This document shows positions 20,020 to 30,952 of a stretch of 64,000 bases of DNA, in pieces. The stretch comes from Granulicella sp. dw_53. GTDB taxonomy: Bacteria; Acidobacteriota; Terriglobia; Terriglobales; Acidobacteriaceae. Position 1 is the stretch's first letter; each line of letters begins with the position of its first letter. A program made the translations under genes and the position numbers. The notes under the pieces are model-generated. The model was not told the DNA's origin. It worked only from the letters and a program-made list of their open reading frames with translations, and made no database searches. The DNA lies in assembly GCF_018449545.1 (NCBI RefSeq), contig NZ_JAAVUR010000001.1, positions 372,001 through 436,000 of the forward strand, in the 5' to 3' direction.

Positions 20020-21615
20020 TTATCCCTTCAAAGCCTCCTCGATCAGCTCACGCAATCCGAACTTGCCGCCCGCCTTCACGGCCTCCGGCTGCCACAGAGG
20101 ATCCTGCGTGAGGTAAGAGCTCGAATCAGCCAGCATGATTCCCAGGAACGTCTCCGCGACGATCCTTCCGCCAACCGGTCCCAGCTTCCTCGTCGAGATC
20201 TTCTTCGCTCCCTGCAAGGTCTTTACCTCTACCGTAGACTCGACGGTCTCCGCCAGAATGTAAGTCCACAGCGGACAGTTGCCGGCAAACGCTCCTCCCG
20301 CAACCTTATCGATCGTCATTCGAATATCCGCTTTGTCGCCGGTAAACTTTCCAATCTGAATATCCTTATCCGCCAGCGGAACCAGTCCCATCGCCTTGGC
20401 GACAGTTTGTCCGCTCGGCAACCGCATCCTCCAACCGCGCAGCAGGTTCCTGGCCCCCAGGCTCGGAGGCGGATCCGACGCCACCGAAAGAGGCAATCCA
20501 GCCAAAGGATTCACCAGAGACGTATCGATCTTGTACGCCAGCTGCATCCGGTTGATATTGTGAGGATCTTTCTGGTCCGGACTATCCACGAGCGTCCCAT
20601 AGTCCATCGGCTCCAGGTCGATGAACCGCCGCCAATCGATCGCCCAGTTCTCCGGAGGAGGCTGAAACCCACGCAGATCGAGCTGACCCGCCGTAGTCGA
20701 GAAGATCGGAACCGGGCCCACCGTCTCGCTCAGCCGATACCCCGGCCTAACCATCGAGTGCCCGAACCGGTACGCCGCCGCTGAAAACTCCAACGGCATG
20801 AACGCATCTTCCTTCGGGTGGTAGTACTTCAGGTGCAGGTCGACATGGCCAAGCTTCTTGATCCCCCCTGGAATGATCTGGTCCAACACCGCCTCTGAGA
20901 CCACGGCAGGTAGAAAGTCATGCAGGACAACCCACTGGTAGTGAAACCGCACCTCCTGCTGAATCCGCGTAAAACCCCAATGCTCATGCTGCGTGGCGAT
21001 TCGGTTATGAAAGCGGTGAAACAATCCCTGCAACTGAGACACGATGGTATTTTCATCGTTCCTCGGATCGCCGATGATCGCCCTCAGCCGGTTAGGCTTC
21101 TGGTTCGCTGGATCGGTAGCCTTCGGAGTCGCCACACTCCGCGGCAGGTCCGTCGCGCCAGCATTCTTCGCCGCTCCGGTAAGTGCCGGACCTCTCAGGA
21201 AAAATCGTCCATCGTCGTAGAGATACGGTTGATCGTCAGGCCCTCGCCCATACAGATTGTCCAGATCGAACTTCGGAGTTCTGTAGTCCACCAACGCATC
21301 CGGATCGTTCTGTTTCTGCAGGCTGCTCGCCGGGTCGAAGGTCAGGTCATGATCGATGAACTGCCCAAAGTACGTGAACGCCGCCGGAAGACCGCTCTCC
21401 TCCGCGTCCGGTCCGTCCTTGGGAGCGTCGAAGTCGGCACTCATCTGCTTGCCCAACTCCTCCAGGTGTTTTTCGCTCTTTCTGTCGTCCGGAAAATCCG
21501 CCGCCGGTAGCGTCCGGAAGATGCGCCCAAACGCACCTTGAAAAAGAACCGACCCTCGTGACAAATTCGCTCCACGCACGCCACCGTGTGGCCGCACAAT
21601 ATTTGGCTGCTTCAT
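20020..21615 (-). CDS. Animal-type haem peroxidase
   Basis: The 531-residue product belongs to the peroxidase-cyclooxygenase family. The distal pair is in TYFGQFIDHDLTFDP (Asp and His at about residues 88-89), and the proximal His is in AAYRFGHSMVRPGY. The calcium-binding region and LDNLYGRGPDDQPYLY also fit. No signal peptide is visible, so it may be cytoplasmic or exported by an unusual route. I use ATG 21615, where GAGGAGAAAACTC precedes the start; 16 codons further upstream remain open. It is a monocistronic gene facing the symporter pair. The substrate (halide or organic) is unknown. Confidence 0.9.
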   Translation of the reverse strand: MKQPNIVRPHGGVRGANLSRGSVLFQGAFGRIFRTLPAADFPDDRKSEKHLEELGKQMSADFDAPKDGPDAEESGLPAAFTYFGQFIDHDLTFDPASSLQKQNDPDALVDYRTPKFDLDNLYGRGPDDQPYLYDDGRFFLRGPALTGAAKNAGATDLPRSVATPKATDPANQKPNRLRAIIGDPRNDENTIVSQLQGLFHRFHNRIATQHEHWGFTRIQQEVRFHYQWVVLHDFLPAVVSEAVLDQIIPGGIKKLGHVDLHLKYYHPKEDAFMPLEFSAAAYRFGHSMVRPGYRLSETVGPVPIFSTTAGQLDLRGFQPPPENWAIDWRRFIDLEPMDYGTLVDSPDQKDPHNINRMQLAYKIDTSLVNPLAGLPLSVASDPPPSLGARNLLRGWRMRLPSGQTVAKAMGLVPLADKDIQIGKFTGDKADIRMTIDKVAGGAFAGNCPLWTYILAETVESTVEVKTLQGAKKISTRKLGPVGGRIVAETFLGIMLADSSSYLTQDPLWQPEAVKAGGKFGLRELIEEALKG

Positions 21616-21967
21616 GAGTTTTCTCCTCAGGTTGATCTGCGTTTTACATATGCTGGACGTCAACGTCTGAGTGTCCGGAGAAGAGACAATCTCGCGACAT
21701 CGCTATTCCCGCATTCGTCAGGCCCGGTCATTACATACTGGGAGAATTCACCAATCAACGAAAGGGAAGCCGGAGCCCGGAGCAGCCATTAAAGTCAGCT
21801 CACTCTTTGTCCGAAGAAATCTATCATAGGAATGAAAATGTCGAGCAGAGAGAATAAAGAATTTTGAGCGGCCCCTATCAAGCCCATCCAGATAGTTTCG
21901 TAACTGTTTCAGCCAACAAATACCCTTTGCAAACCCTCCACACCCTCGACCTTGCGATAATGAACCT
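21616..21967. other. Divergent intergenic region, peroxidase / kinase
   Basis: These 352 bases hold no supported gene. They should contain the peroxidase promoter to the left and the kinase promoter to the right (see 21953-21961). A stretch near 21795-21860 is AT-richer than the flanks. Confidence 0.5.
21953..21961 (+). promoter_or_regulatory. Extended -10 promoter of the kinase, likely leaderless
   Basis: TGCGATAAT (extended -10) ends 6 bases before the kinase ATG with no ribosome binding site in between. Transcription would then start at or beside the A of the ATG. Confidence 0.5.
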
Positions 21968-24466
21968 ATGAAGCGCCGCACAATCGAGCACTACGAGTTC
22001 ATCCGCAAGATCGGCGCCGGCGGCAGCGGAGTCGTCTTCCTCGCCACCGACACCCTTCTCCAGCGCCCCGTCGTCCTCAAACTCCTCAAGCGCGGTAACC
22101 TCACCATCCAGCAGATGCGTACCACGCAGCTCCGCGAAGCCCGTCTCGCCTCCGCCATCGACCACCCCAACGTCTGCGCCATCTATGAAGTAGGCGAAGC
22201 CCCCGCTGAGTCCGGCACCGGCGAAGAAGCCTACATCGTCATGCAGTACATCCCCGGAAAATCCCTCGACAAGCTCATCTCCGAAGGCCCCTCCAGCCTC
22301 CAACTCGTCCTCTCCGCCGGCATCCAGATCTCGGACGGTCTCTCCGCCGCGCACATGCTCGGCATCTTCCATCGCGACCTCAAGCCCGCCAACGTCATGC
22401 TCACCGACGGCGGCCTCATCAAGATCCTCGACTTCGGCCTCGCCCGCCGCCTCAACCTCGATCAGGCCGAGTTCGATCCCACCGGCCCCGCCAACGCCCG
22501 CACCCCCGCCGGTCCCGGAGCCACCTACACCGCCCGCGGCGGCACCATCGCCTACATGGCCCCGGAGCAGTTCGTCACCGGCCAGTCCTCTGTGCAGTCC
22601 GATATCTTCGCCCTCGGCCTCATCCTCTACGAGCTCGCCACCGGCCGTCATCCCTTCCACCGCCCCGACGCACCCGAGTTCCAGACCATCCGCTCCATCC
22701 AGTTCGCCGATCCACCCTCCATCCGCGACATCGCACCCGAACTCCCCGTAGAGCTCGAGTCCGTCATCCTGCGCTGCCTCGAAAAGCAGCCCTCCGCCCG
22801 CTTCGCCTCCGCAGCCGACGTCCGCGAGTCGCTCAAGATGATCATGCGCTCCATGCAGCTCGACTCCGTCGGCGCACTCGGAGATTCCATGGCCCTCCTC
22901 CCCTCGCAGGGCCGCCTTCAGCTCAACCACACTGACGCCCCCGAGGAAGAGAAGCGCAGCACCGGCATCCTCTCCATGCTCGCCGAGCGCTTCCGCGAGT
23001 CCGGCGGCCCCGACGTCAGCAAGCAAAACAGCATCGTCGTCCTGCCCTTCATCAACTACGGCCCCGCCGATGTAGCCCCGCTCTACGGATACGCCCTGGC
23101 TGACGCCATCGGCGCTCGCCTCGCCCGCATGCCGTCTCTCGTCGTCCGCCCCTCCAGCTCGCTGATGTCCGTCTCCACCCAGCAGCTCGATCCTCTCAGC
23201 GTCGGCAAGAAGCTCCTCGTGCACTTCGTCCTGGCCGGCAACTTCCTCCGCTCTGACAAGGGCTTCGACCTCAACTGGCAGCTCCTCGACGTCCCCAGCC
23301 AGAGCGTCCGCGCCGGCGGCTCCATCAACGTCGCCTCCTTCGACCTCGTCTCCGTCCAGTCCGAAATCTGCAACGAGGTCTTCAGCACCCTGCAGGGCTT
23401 CGGAGATCTCAAGTTTCCCAACGAGACCTCCCGCGGCACATCGCTCGCGCAGGATGTCTCCGAGGAGTACCTCCAGGCCCGCGCCGTACTCTCCTCCTTC
23501 ATGTCCCGCACCGGCAGCCGCGACGATCTCGACCGCTCCCGCGAGCTTTTCGAGTCCGTCGTCAAGCAGGACGAGGACTACGCCCCGGGCTGGTCCGGCC
23601 TCGGCATCACCCACCTCCAGTACGCTCGCCACGGCCTGGGCGGTCAGATGCACGTCCTCGAAGCCCGCCGCGCCTTCGACAAGGCCCTCCAGCTCGACCC
23701 CGGCTCCGTAGAAGCCAATCTCTACCGCGTCTACATGCTGCTCTCCCGAGGCGAAAAAGAGTCGGCCCGCCACGGCATCGAGCATCTTCTCCAGACCGCC
23801 AGCAACGACTGGAACGTCCACCTGGTCGCCGGCCAGACCCTGCGCATCGACGGCATGTACAACGAAGCCCTCGATCAGTTCAACATCTCCCTGCGCATGA
23901 ACCCCGCCAACGCCGCACTCATCTACAACAACCGCGCCCGCGTCTACCAATACCAAAATCAGATGGAACTTGCCGGAGACGAGATCGAAAAGGGCCTCAC
24001 CCTCGAACCCAAGCAACCTCTTCTGCGTATCTCCCTCGGCTACCAGCAGATGCGTACCGGAGACCTGCCCCGCGCCATCGAAACCCTTGAAAACGTCATC
24101 CGCGACGAGACCTCCCTCCGCATCGTCTACCCCACCATCGCCCTCTGTTACGTCCAGCTTGGAGACCGCGACAAGGCCGCCACCTTCATCGTCGACGAGA
24201 CCCTCTCCGCCGCCGAAGCCGACTCCGAGATGGCCTACCGCCTAGCCACCTACTTCGCCCTCGAAGGTGACGAGTCCGAAGCCCTCCACTGGCTCCGCCG
24301 CGCCATCTACCTCGGCAACGAAAACTACCCATGGTTCTCCATCAACCCCGCCTGGCGCAAACTCAGCGGCCACGCCGACTTCGAACGCATCCTCGAAGAC
24401 CTCAAAAAGAGCTACCGCCGCAACCAAAAGAACTGGAAACGCCTCCTAGCCCAGATCCGCGGCTAA
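21968..24466 (+). CDS. Ser/Thr protein kinase with TolB-like and TPR regions
   Basis: The 832-residue product begins with a Hanks-type kinase: glycine loop IGAGGSGVVF (residues 15-24), ATP-binding Lys38 (VVLKLLK), catalytic HRDLKPAN (His135-Arg-Asp137), DFG at 155 and an APE-equivalent MAPEQF. After about residue 355 comes a TolB-like/CadC-like module (NSIVVLPFINYGPADV, then DAIGARLARMPSLVVRPSSS), then TPR repeats (about 480-820). No transmembrane helix is visible, so it is cytoplasmic, unlike the PknB type. Its partners are probably bound through the TPRs. Composition is very GC-rich at third positions. Start context suggests a leaderless message. Confidence 0.94.
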   Translation: MKRRTIEHYEFIRKIGAGGSGVVFLATDTLLQRPVVLKLLKRGNLTIQQMRTTQLREARLASAIDHPNVCAIYEVGEAPAESGTGEEAYIVMQYIPGKSLDKLISEGPSSLQLVLSAGIQISDGLSAAHMLGIFHRDLKPANVMLTDGGLIKILDFGLARRLNLDQAEFDPTGPANARTPAGPGATYTARGGTIAYMAPEQFVTGQSSVQSDIFALGLILYELATGRHPFHRPDAPEFQTIRSIQFADPPSIRDIAPELPVELESVILRCLEKQPSARFASAADVRESLKMIMRSMQLDSVGALGDSMALLPSQGRLQLNHTDAPEEEKRSTGILSMLAERFRESGGPDVSKQNSIVVLPFINYGPADVAPLYGYALADAIGARLARMPSLVVRPSSSLMSVSTQQLDPLSVGKKLLVHFVLAGNFLRSDKGFDLNWQLLDVPSQSVRAGGSINVASFDLVSVQSEICNEVFSTLQGFGDLKFPNETSRGTSLAQDVSEEYLQARAVLSSFMSRTGSRDDLDRSRELFESVVKQDEDYAPGWSGLGITHLQYARHGLGGQMHVLEARRAFDKALQLDPGSVEANLYRVYMLLSRGEKESARHGIEHLLQTASNDWNVHLVAGQTLRIDGMYNEALDQFNISLRMNPANAALIYNNRARVYQYQNQMELAGDEIEKGLTLEPKQPLLRISLGYQQMRTGDLPRAIETLENVIRDETSLRIVYPTIALCYVQLGDRDKAATFIVDETLSAAEADSEMAYRLATYFALEGDESEALHWLRRAIYLGNENYPWFSINPAWRKLSGHADFERILEDLKKSYRRNQKNWKRLLAQIRG

Positions 24467-24589
24467 CGCCGCATTCCTATTTGCAGCCCATCGCTCCTTT
24501 TGTCTGTAATCCCTTCTTGTTTGTCATCCCGCAGGGATCTGCTTTTGTCTTCCCCGAAAGCAGAACCACAGCCAGCCATCAATACTCCG

Positions 24590-24626
24590 ACAAAAGAAAA
24601 AGCCCGCCGTCCGAAGAAGGCGGGCT
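24590..24626 (-). terminator. Terminator of the glycine-zipper gene (minus strand)
   Basis: The stem AGCCCGCC with GGCGGGCT (10-base loop) is followed on the minus strand by TTTTTCTTTTGT. It ends 15 bases after the stop codon of the minus-strand gene at 24641. Confidence 0.9.
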
Positions 24627-24640
24627 CTACTTCGAAGAAG

Positions 24641-25630
24641 TTATTGGCCGCCCACATTCGCCACATGCATCGGCTTCAGGATCATCGGAGTCGTCAAGCT
24701 GAACACCAGCAGTGAATCCTGCGGCAGAGTGGCCTGCCGGTCCTGCTTCAACCACACGATCGTTCCCGCTCCAGCACCGATCCCAGCTCCAACCACCGCA
24801 CCAACCCCACCGCCGATCATCGCTCCAGCCACGGCGCCTGCTCCGGTCACGCCGCCAACCACCGCCAGCGTCTCCTTTGCATGGTCGCGACGCACCAGCG
24901 TCCCTTCACTTCCTATCTTGGTGCTGCTATGAGCGCTCGTATCGATTAACTGCGCATGCAAAATGTACTGCGTCCCATCCGGCAGCGTCACGCTGCGCGG
25001 CTCCAGATGCATCATCGCCGAGCCCGAGATCCTGCGTCCGCTGTGCACCTGCGTCACCTTGCCCTCCAACAACGCGCCCGTAGGAAGAATCACCTTCCCA
25101 TCCTTCAGCACATCCTCGGTCAACTCGGCTGAAAAGGGTGTACCCTCCGCCGTCGTCGCCGTAGAAAGCTCGTGCTTGATCCGCCCCTTCAACAGCGTCC
25201 CCTCGCGAAGCTCTCCATCCTTCTCCGGAACGCTGATCACCACGCCCTCGTCATACACTGCCGGATTGACCACCGCAGGCGGAGTCCGATCAACCTCCGT
25301 CACAATATTCGCGTCCGGATCGAAGGCGCTCTTGCTCAACGTCACCGGGGCAGCCGGAGCCCCCGGCGCATGATACGGCACATAAGCCCCATAGACCTCA
25401 CCACTCTGGCTCGTCGGAGGAGCAGCAACAACCGCCGGCGCTGGAGCAACCGGAGTCCCCGCCGCAGGCTTCGTCAGAGGCCGCCTCTCCATAGGCGGAG
25501 CATCCGGAGTCGCCTTGATCTCGCTCTGATCCGGGTTCGACACCCCTGTAGTCTGGGCAAATCCCACACCCGGGGCAAGCACAGGTACGGTGGACAGGAC
25601 AAACGCGGCGGTAGCAATCGACAGCTTCAT
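24641..25630 (-). CDS. Exported glycine-zipper protein of unknown function
   Basis: The 329-residue product has a signal peptide (MKLSIATAAFVLSTVPVLAP, cleaved after GFAQ), a Pro/Ala-rich region, a beta-rich core (EGTLLKGRIKHELSTAT, VILPTGALLEGKVTQV) and a long Gly-zipper stretch (GGGVGAVVGAGIGAGAGTI) near residue 275, which is typical of proteins that pack or insert into membranes. The core resembles the VirB10/TrbI-type C-terminal fold in its style (GTxLxGxI...LPxGxxLxGKV), but I would not name it so. The start is set by GAGGAA 7 bases upstream of ATG 25630. A terminator follows. Function unknown. Confidence 0.8.
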   Translation of the reverse strand: MKLSIATAAFVLSTVPVLAPGVGFAQTTGVSNPDQSEIKATPDAPPMERRPLTKPAAGTPVAPAPAVVAAPPTSQSGEVYGAYVPYHAPGAPAAPVTLSKSAFDPDANIVTEVDRTPPAVVNPAVYDEGVVISVPEKDGELREGTLLKGRIKHELSTATTAEGTPFSAELTEDVLKDGKVILPTGALLEGKVTQVHSGRRISGSAMMHLEPRSVTLPDGTQYILHAQLIDTSAHSSTKIGSEGTLVRRDHAKETLAVVGGVTGAGAVAGAMIGGGVGAVVGAGIGAGAGTIVWLKQDRQATLPQDSLLVFSLTTPMILKPMHVANVGGQ

Positions 25631-27329
<1,699 letters not shown>

Positions 27330-27364
27330 CAGAATCCTCTTTCAACATCGCAAGAGTCCCATCC

Positions 27365-27408
27365 TTCGGCTCCGCTGCCCACAATACATCGTGGGCAGCG
27401 GAGCCGAA
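27365..27408 (+). terminator. 18-bp perfect hairpin after eno
   Basis: An 18-bp perfect inverted repeat (27365-27382 with 27391-27408, 8-base loop) lies 36 bases after the eno stop. There is no clear T-run, so it could be a terminator needing other factors or an mRNA 3'-end stabiliser. Confidence 0.7.
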
Positions 27409-27966
27409 AGACTTGTTAACACTCTTCTGTTGCCTATGTCCGACTCGACCGGTCCAATCACCTACAAAAAACTACCGCGGAGACCACCCATAACTCACTC
27501 CATAGAACTCTAGAAACATAGCTTGACCTCCACCTTGCTAATAAGAACGCAACCCAATATCTAAGCTCATTAACCTCCCCGCCTAATAGAACTACTTCTT
27601 GAACAATTTACCCACTTATGGAAATGCATTACTTTTGCATCAAGAAGGCCTTGGCTAAAGATCCCATAAAAATTATGGAATCAAGACCTTACTTTTCTGA
27701 TATCGCCCACCGCCGAAGCCTTCAGTAGACAGCGTTATTCGTTCGTATCGCCAATGGCAGTACTCGAGAAGTTGCCTATCTTCTTTCGATAACTTTATGC
27801 TGTGACGCAACTAGTTATAGACAGCTCAACTTATAAAAGAGACTCGATGACTCGTAAATGGAGAACGCTCAAGTGCTGCACCTTTCGACTCAATACGCGC
27901 ATCAGATTTCTTAGGCAACAGATCCGTTGCGGACGTCAGGTAAAAGAGAGTGAATGTGGTAGCAGA
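27409..27966. other. AT-rich non-coding stretch upstream of the porin
   Basis: Between the eno hairpin and the porin are about 560 bases that are visibly more AT-rich than flanking genes. No supported gene is present. The porin frame is open from 27802 but its first 55 codons are not signal-peptide-like, so I treat them as leader. This stretch may be recently acquired together with the porin. Confidence 0.5.
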
Positions 27967-29349
27967 ATGACAATCGCGTGCAATACGATGCGGTTAGCTA
28001 CAGCGTTGAGGCGATGGGTTAGTTTAGGGTTTGTAATTGCTGGTTGGACCTTAGGTTTATCGCCTGCGCTTGCGCAACAATACGTCGACTATCCTCAGAA
28101 CTTGGGCAAGGTCCAACCATTCCAACTAAGCGGGGTACCTAAGTGGGCTACCTTGGACATGGACCTTCGAGAGCGCACTGAGAGTCAGACCTCCATCAAC
28201 TATCAATCAGGCAACGCCCAGGTATATGACCTTACTCGTGTCAGGGGTGGCCTGGAGGTTCGGCCTCTCAAGTGGCTCACTGGATACATCCAGTTTCAGG
28301 ACACCCACGCTTTGGGTCTCCCACTGGAATTCGTTGCAGGCAACATGCGGGATAGCTTCGATGCCAGGCAAGCCTATCTTGAACTTCACGTTAGTAAATT
28401 GAAGATCTTTGCCGGGCGTCAAGAGTTGAAGTACGGCGATGAGCGACTAGTCGGCATCAGCGACTGGACAAACAACAGCCGCACCTGGGACGGCTTTCTT
28501 GCTCGCATCGGAGATAAGAATCGTCTCGATCTCTTCAGTACATCGGTCGTGGATGTCAATCCTACTTCGCTCGATAAGCATGGCGACGGCCTCACCTTTC
28601 ACGGCGCTGTAGGAACCATCGAGACATGGGTGCCCCACACAACCATTCAGCCCTTCGTGTATGTCAAGGCATTTCCGTCGGTGACGGGTCAGCAGGGAAT
28701 CAAGGGCAGCGAAACTGCTGTAACTCCTGGTGCAGAGATCACCGGTAGACTCTTTGGATGGTTTGACTACAACGCCCTCGGAGCTCTGCAGCGCGGCAGT
28801 TACTCGAATGAGTCGATCCATGCCAGCGTAGGGTATATAAAGGCCGGCTACAGTGCGTTGCGCGTCCCATGGAAGCCACGGCTGCGCGCAGAGTACGACT
28901 TTGCCTCAGGAAACTCCGGTCGCGATCCGAAGCGCATGGGAACCTTCGATCAGCAATATCCCAGTAACCACAACGCATTCGGACTGACAGATCTATTCGG
29001 CTTTCAGAATATCAAGCAGGATCGAATCAACCTTGATCTAAATCCTGCTCGCCATCTTACCTTGCTGATCCAGCAGGAGTGGTTGAACGTCGCCTCGGTC
29101 CACGATAACGTCTATAGCGGCCCTGCTGGCGTAGTGATAGCACCGCCTGCCGGAGGATTCTTGAGCGACACCCTGGGCAGGGAGTTCGATGCTGCCGGCA
29201 AGTACGTCTTTCACGACTATTGGGTAGTAAACGCCGGAGTAGGACACTTCTCGCCCGGAGGATTAATGACACAGAACGGCCACGGAGCGCCGTTGACCAT
29301 AGGCTACTTAAGTTTGACCTATCGGTTCAAAGTAAATGGGTCAAAATGA
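27967..29349 (+). CDS. Alginate-export-type outer-membrane porin
   Basis: From ATG 27967 the product is 460 residues with a signal peptide (the segment WVSLGFVIAGWTLGLSPALAQ). After it comes an outer-membrane beta-barrel with the features of the alginate_exp family: VPKWATLDMDLRERTESQ, KIFAGRQELKYGDERLVG, and WTNNSRTWDGFLARIG. Members of this family form 18-strand porins, many with substrates other than alginate. The alternative start is ATG 27988. It lies upstream of a secreted oxalate decarboxylase on the same strand, so it might bring in organic acids; that link is inference. Codon use is less GC-rich than in eno. Confidence 0.82.
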   Translation: MTIACNTMRLATALRRWVSLGFVIAGWTLGLSPALAQQYVDYPQNLGKVQPFQLSGVPKWATLDMDLRERTESQTSINYQSGNAQVYDLTRVRGGLEVRPLKWLTGYIQFQDTHALGLPLEFVAGNMRDSFDARQAYLELHVSKLKIFAGRQELKYGDERLVGISDWTNNSRTWDGFLARIGDKNRLDLFSTSVVDVNPTSLDKHGDGLTFHGAVGTIETWVPHTTIQPFVYVKAFPSVTGQQGIKGSETAVTPGAEITGRLFGWFDYNALGALQRGSYSNESIHASVGYIKAGYSALRVPWKPRLRAEYDFASGNSGRDPKRMGTFDQQYPSNHNAFGLTDLFGFQNIKQDRINLDLNPARHLTLLIQQEWLNVASVHDNVYSGPAGVVIAPPAGGFLSDTLGREFDAAGKYVFHDYWVVNAGVGHFSPGGLMTQNGHGAPLTIGYLSLTYRFKVNGSK

Positions 29350-29434
29350 AAGAAGAAAGAAAAGGAGAGAAGCTAAAAGCTGATATTGCTTGGAAGCGCT
29401 CTGACATCAGAATACCTCCAAAGCATCTACTTTT

Positions 29435-29468
29435 GTTGAGACCGACAATAAGTTGAGGCTGACAATAA
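29435..29468 (+). repeat. Abutting 17-bp tandem repeat upstream of oxdC
   Basis: Two units, GTTGAGACCGACAATAA and GTTGAGGCTGACAATAA, are placed end to end with 15 of 17 bases identical, 71 bases before the oxdC start. Such a pair may be a direct-repeat operator; no regulator gene is nearby. Confidence 0.6.
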
Positions 29469-29538
29469 TCAGACAAACGAAACAGATTTAAATCGTTAAA
29501 AATAAATGAAGGAACTAGCCAGCTTGGAGGATATCAAC

Positions 29539-30810
29539 GTGTCAGAAGAAAACCTGTTAGAAGAAAAATTTCAATCGAAGGTGAGCCGGCGGAGATTTCT
29601 TGAAGCCGGCTCCGCCGTGTTAGTCGCAGCGGCCGGCTTGCAAGCCGCCGAGGGGCAGGAGCCACGCGCCGTCCCGCGGTCCGCAGATCATCATCTGCCA
29701 AACGAGGAAGAACCAGGTCCGAACAATACAACACTGGATCGCCAAAACCCCAACTCTGTCTGGGCTCCGGAGACCGATGCAGGCGGTCAACAACCGTTCA
29801 AGTACTCCTTCTCCCTCGCGCACAAACGCCTGGAGCAGGGCGGCTGGACGAGACAGGTAACGGTGCGCGACCTTCCTATCTCGAAGAAGATGGCCGGCGT
29901 GGAGATGCGCTTGATCTCGGGCGGTATTCGTGAGCTTCACTGGCACGTAGGTGCGGAGTGGGCTCTGATGCTCTATGGCGCCGCGCGAATCACCGCGGTC
30001 GACCAGGAAGGCCGCAGCCACGTAAGCGATGTGAAGGAGGGAGACCTATGGATCTTCCCCGGCGGCATACCCCACTCCATCCAGGGCCTGGGCCCCGATG
30101 GCTGCCGCTTCCTCCTCGTCTTCGACGATGGAAACTTCAATGAATTTGAAACTTTTTTGATTACAGATTGGCTCGCCCACACCCCGTCGGAGGTACTCGC
30201 GAAGAACTTTGGAGTTCCAGAATCGACCTTCGCCAAGGTGCCCAAGAAGGAGTTGTTTATCTTCGGGCGCGAGTTGCCCCGCCCTCTCGCGGAAGAAAAG
30301 AGACAGGCCGAGGAGGGCACCGGTCCCGTCCCGCACGCCTTCGACTTCCGTCCCAGCGAGATGCAGCCCAACAAGAAGGCCCGCGGAGGTGAGGTGAAGA
30401 TCATCGACCGCAAGATATGGCCCGCGACCAACATCGCCGCGGCGATCGTCACGCTGAAGCCCGGCGGCCTTCGCGAACTGCACTGGCACCCCAACGAGGA
30501 CGAGTGGCAGTACTACGTAACCGGCAAGGGACGAATGACGGTATTCGCCGCCGGAGCTCACGCCCGCACCATGGACTTCGAGGAAGGGGACGTAGGCTAC
30601 ATCGAAAAGTCCATGCCCCACTACATCGAAAATACCGGCGACACCGATCTGGTGTTTATCGAAGTATTTCCGACTCCGTTCTACGAAGATATCTCGCTGG
30701 CAGAGTGGATGGCACACACCCCCTTCCGGTTGACGGACGAGCATCTTCAAGTCGGCGAAGATTTCCTGGCGAAGATCAGCAAGAAAGAGGCAGTCGTCAC
30801 CCCACAGTAA
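29539..30810 (+). CDS. oxdC: Secreted bicupin oxalate decarboxylase
   Basis: The product is a 423-residue bicupin. A Tat-type signal is present (SRRRFLEAGSAVLVAAAG). Both metal sites are complete: His134, His136, Glu140, His179 in the first cupin and His315, His317, Glu322, His361 in the second. The C-terminal half aligns closely with the Bacillus OxdC pattern (RELHWHPN, EWQYY, GDVGY). The lid tetrapeptide SENS is replaced by NEFE (residues 201-204), keeping the Glu that protonates the intermediate. I chose GTG 29539 because GGAGG lies 8 bases upstream; an in-frame ATG at 29506 lacks one. It should turn oxalate into formate and CO2, but oxidase activity cannot be excluded. Confidence 0.9.
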   Translation: MSEENLLEEKFQSKVSRRRFLEAGSAVLVAAAGLQAAEGQEPRAVPRSADHHLPNEEEPGPNNTTLDRQNPNSVWAPETDAGGQQPFKYSFSLAHKRLEQGGWTRQVTVRDLPISKKMAGVEMRLISGGIRELHWHVGAEWALMLYGAARITAVDQEGRSHVSDVKEGDLWIFPGGIPHSIQGLGPDGCRFLLVFDDGNFNEFETFLITDWLAHTPSEVLAKNFGVPESTFAKVPKKELFIFGRELPRPLAEEKRQAEEGTGPVPHAFDFRPSEMQPNKKARGGEVKIIDRKIWPATNIAAAIVTLKPGGLRELHWHPNEDEWQYYVTGKGRMTVFAAGAHARTMDFEEGDVGYIEKSMPHYIENTGDTDLVFIEVFPTPFYEDISLAEWMAHTPFRLTDEHLQVGEDFLAKISKKEAVVTPQ

Positions 30811-30827
30811 ACAGGCCGGAAGTTAGA

Positions 30828-30866
30828 GACGACAAAGAGGAGCCTTCGTGGCTCCTCTTCGTCGTC
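30828..30866 (+). terminator. Terminator after oxdC
   Basis: A 17-bp stem with one mismatch (30828-30844 with 30850-30866, loop TTCGT) lies 17 bases after the oxdC stop. The T-run is weak (CTCTTCGTCGTC), so it may function only in part. Confidence 0.65.
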
Positions 30867-30952
30867 TGGCGCTCGAGCCAGCGTGGTCCGTACTTACCCT
30901 TGCCACCCAGCGCGACAGCTCCAATCCATCCACCAGCGGCTCTCAGGAACGT

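Noticed and set aside
21878..24016. Long (712-codon) open frame on the minus strand across the kinase gene
   Set aside because: The plus strand encodes a clear kinase with all motifs. The antisense frame is a shadow made by very GC-rich third positions and is dominated by Ala, Glu, Gly and Val.
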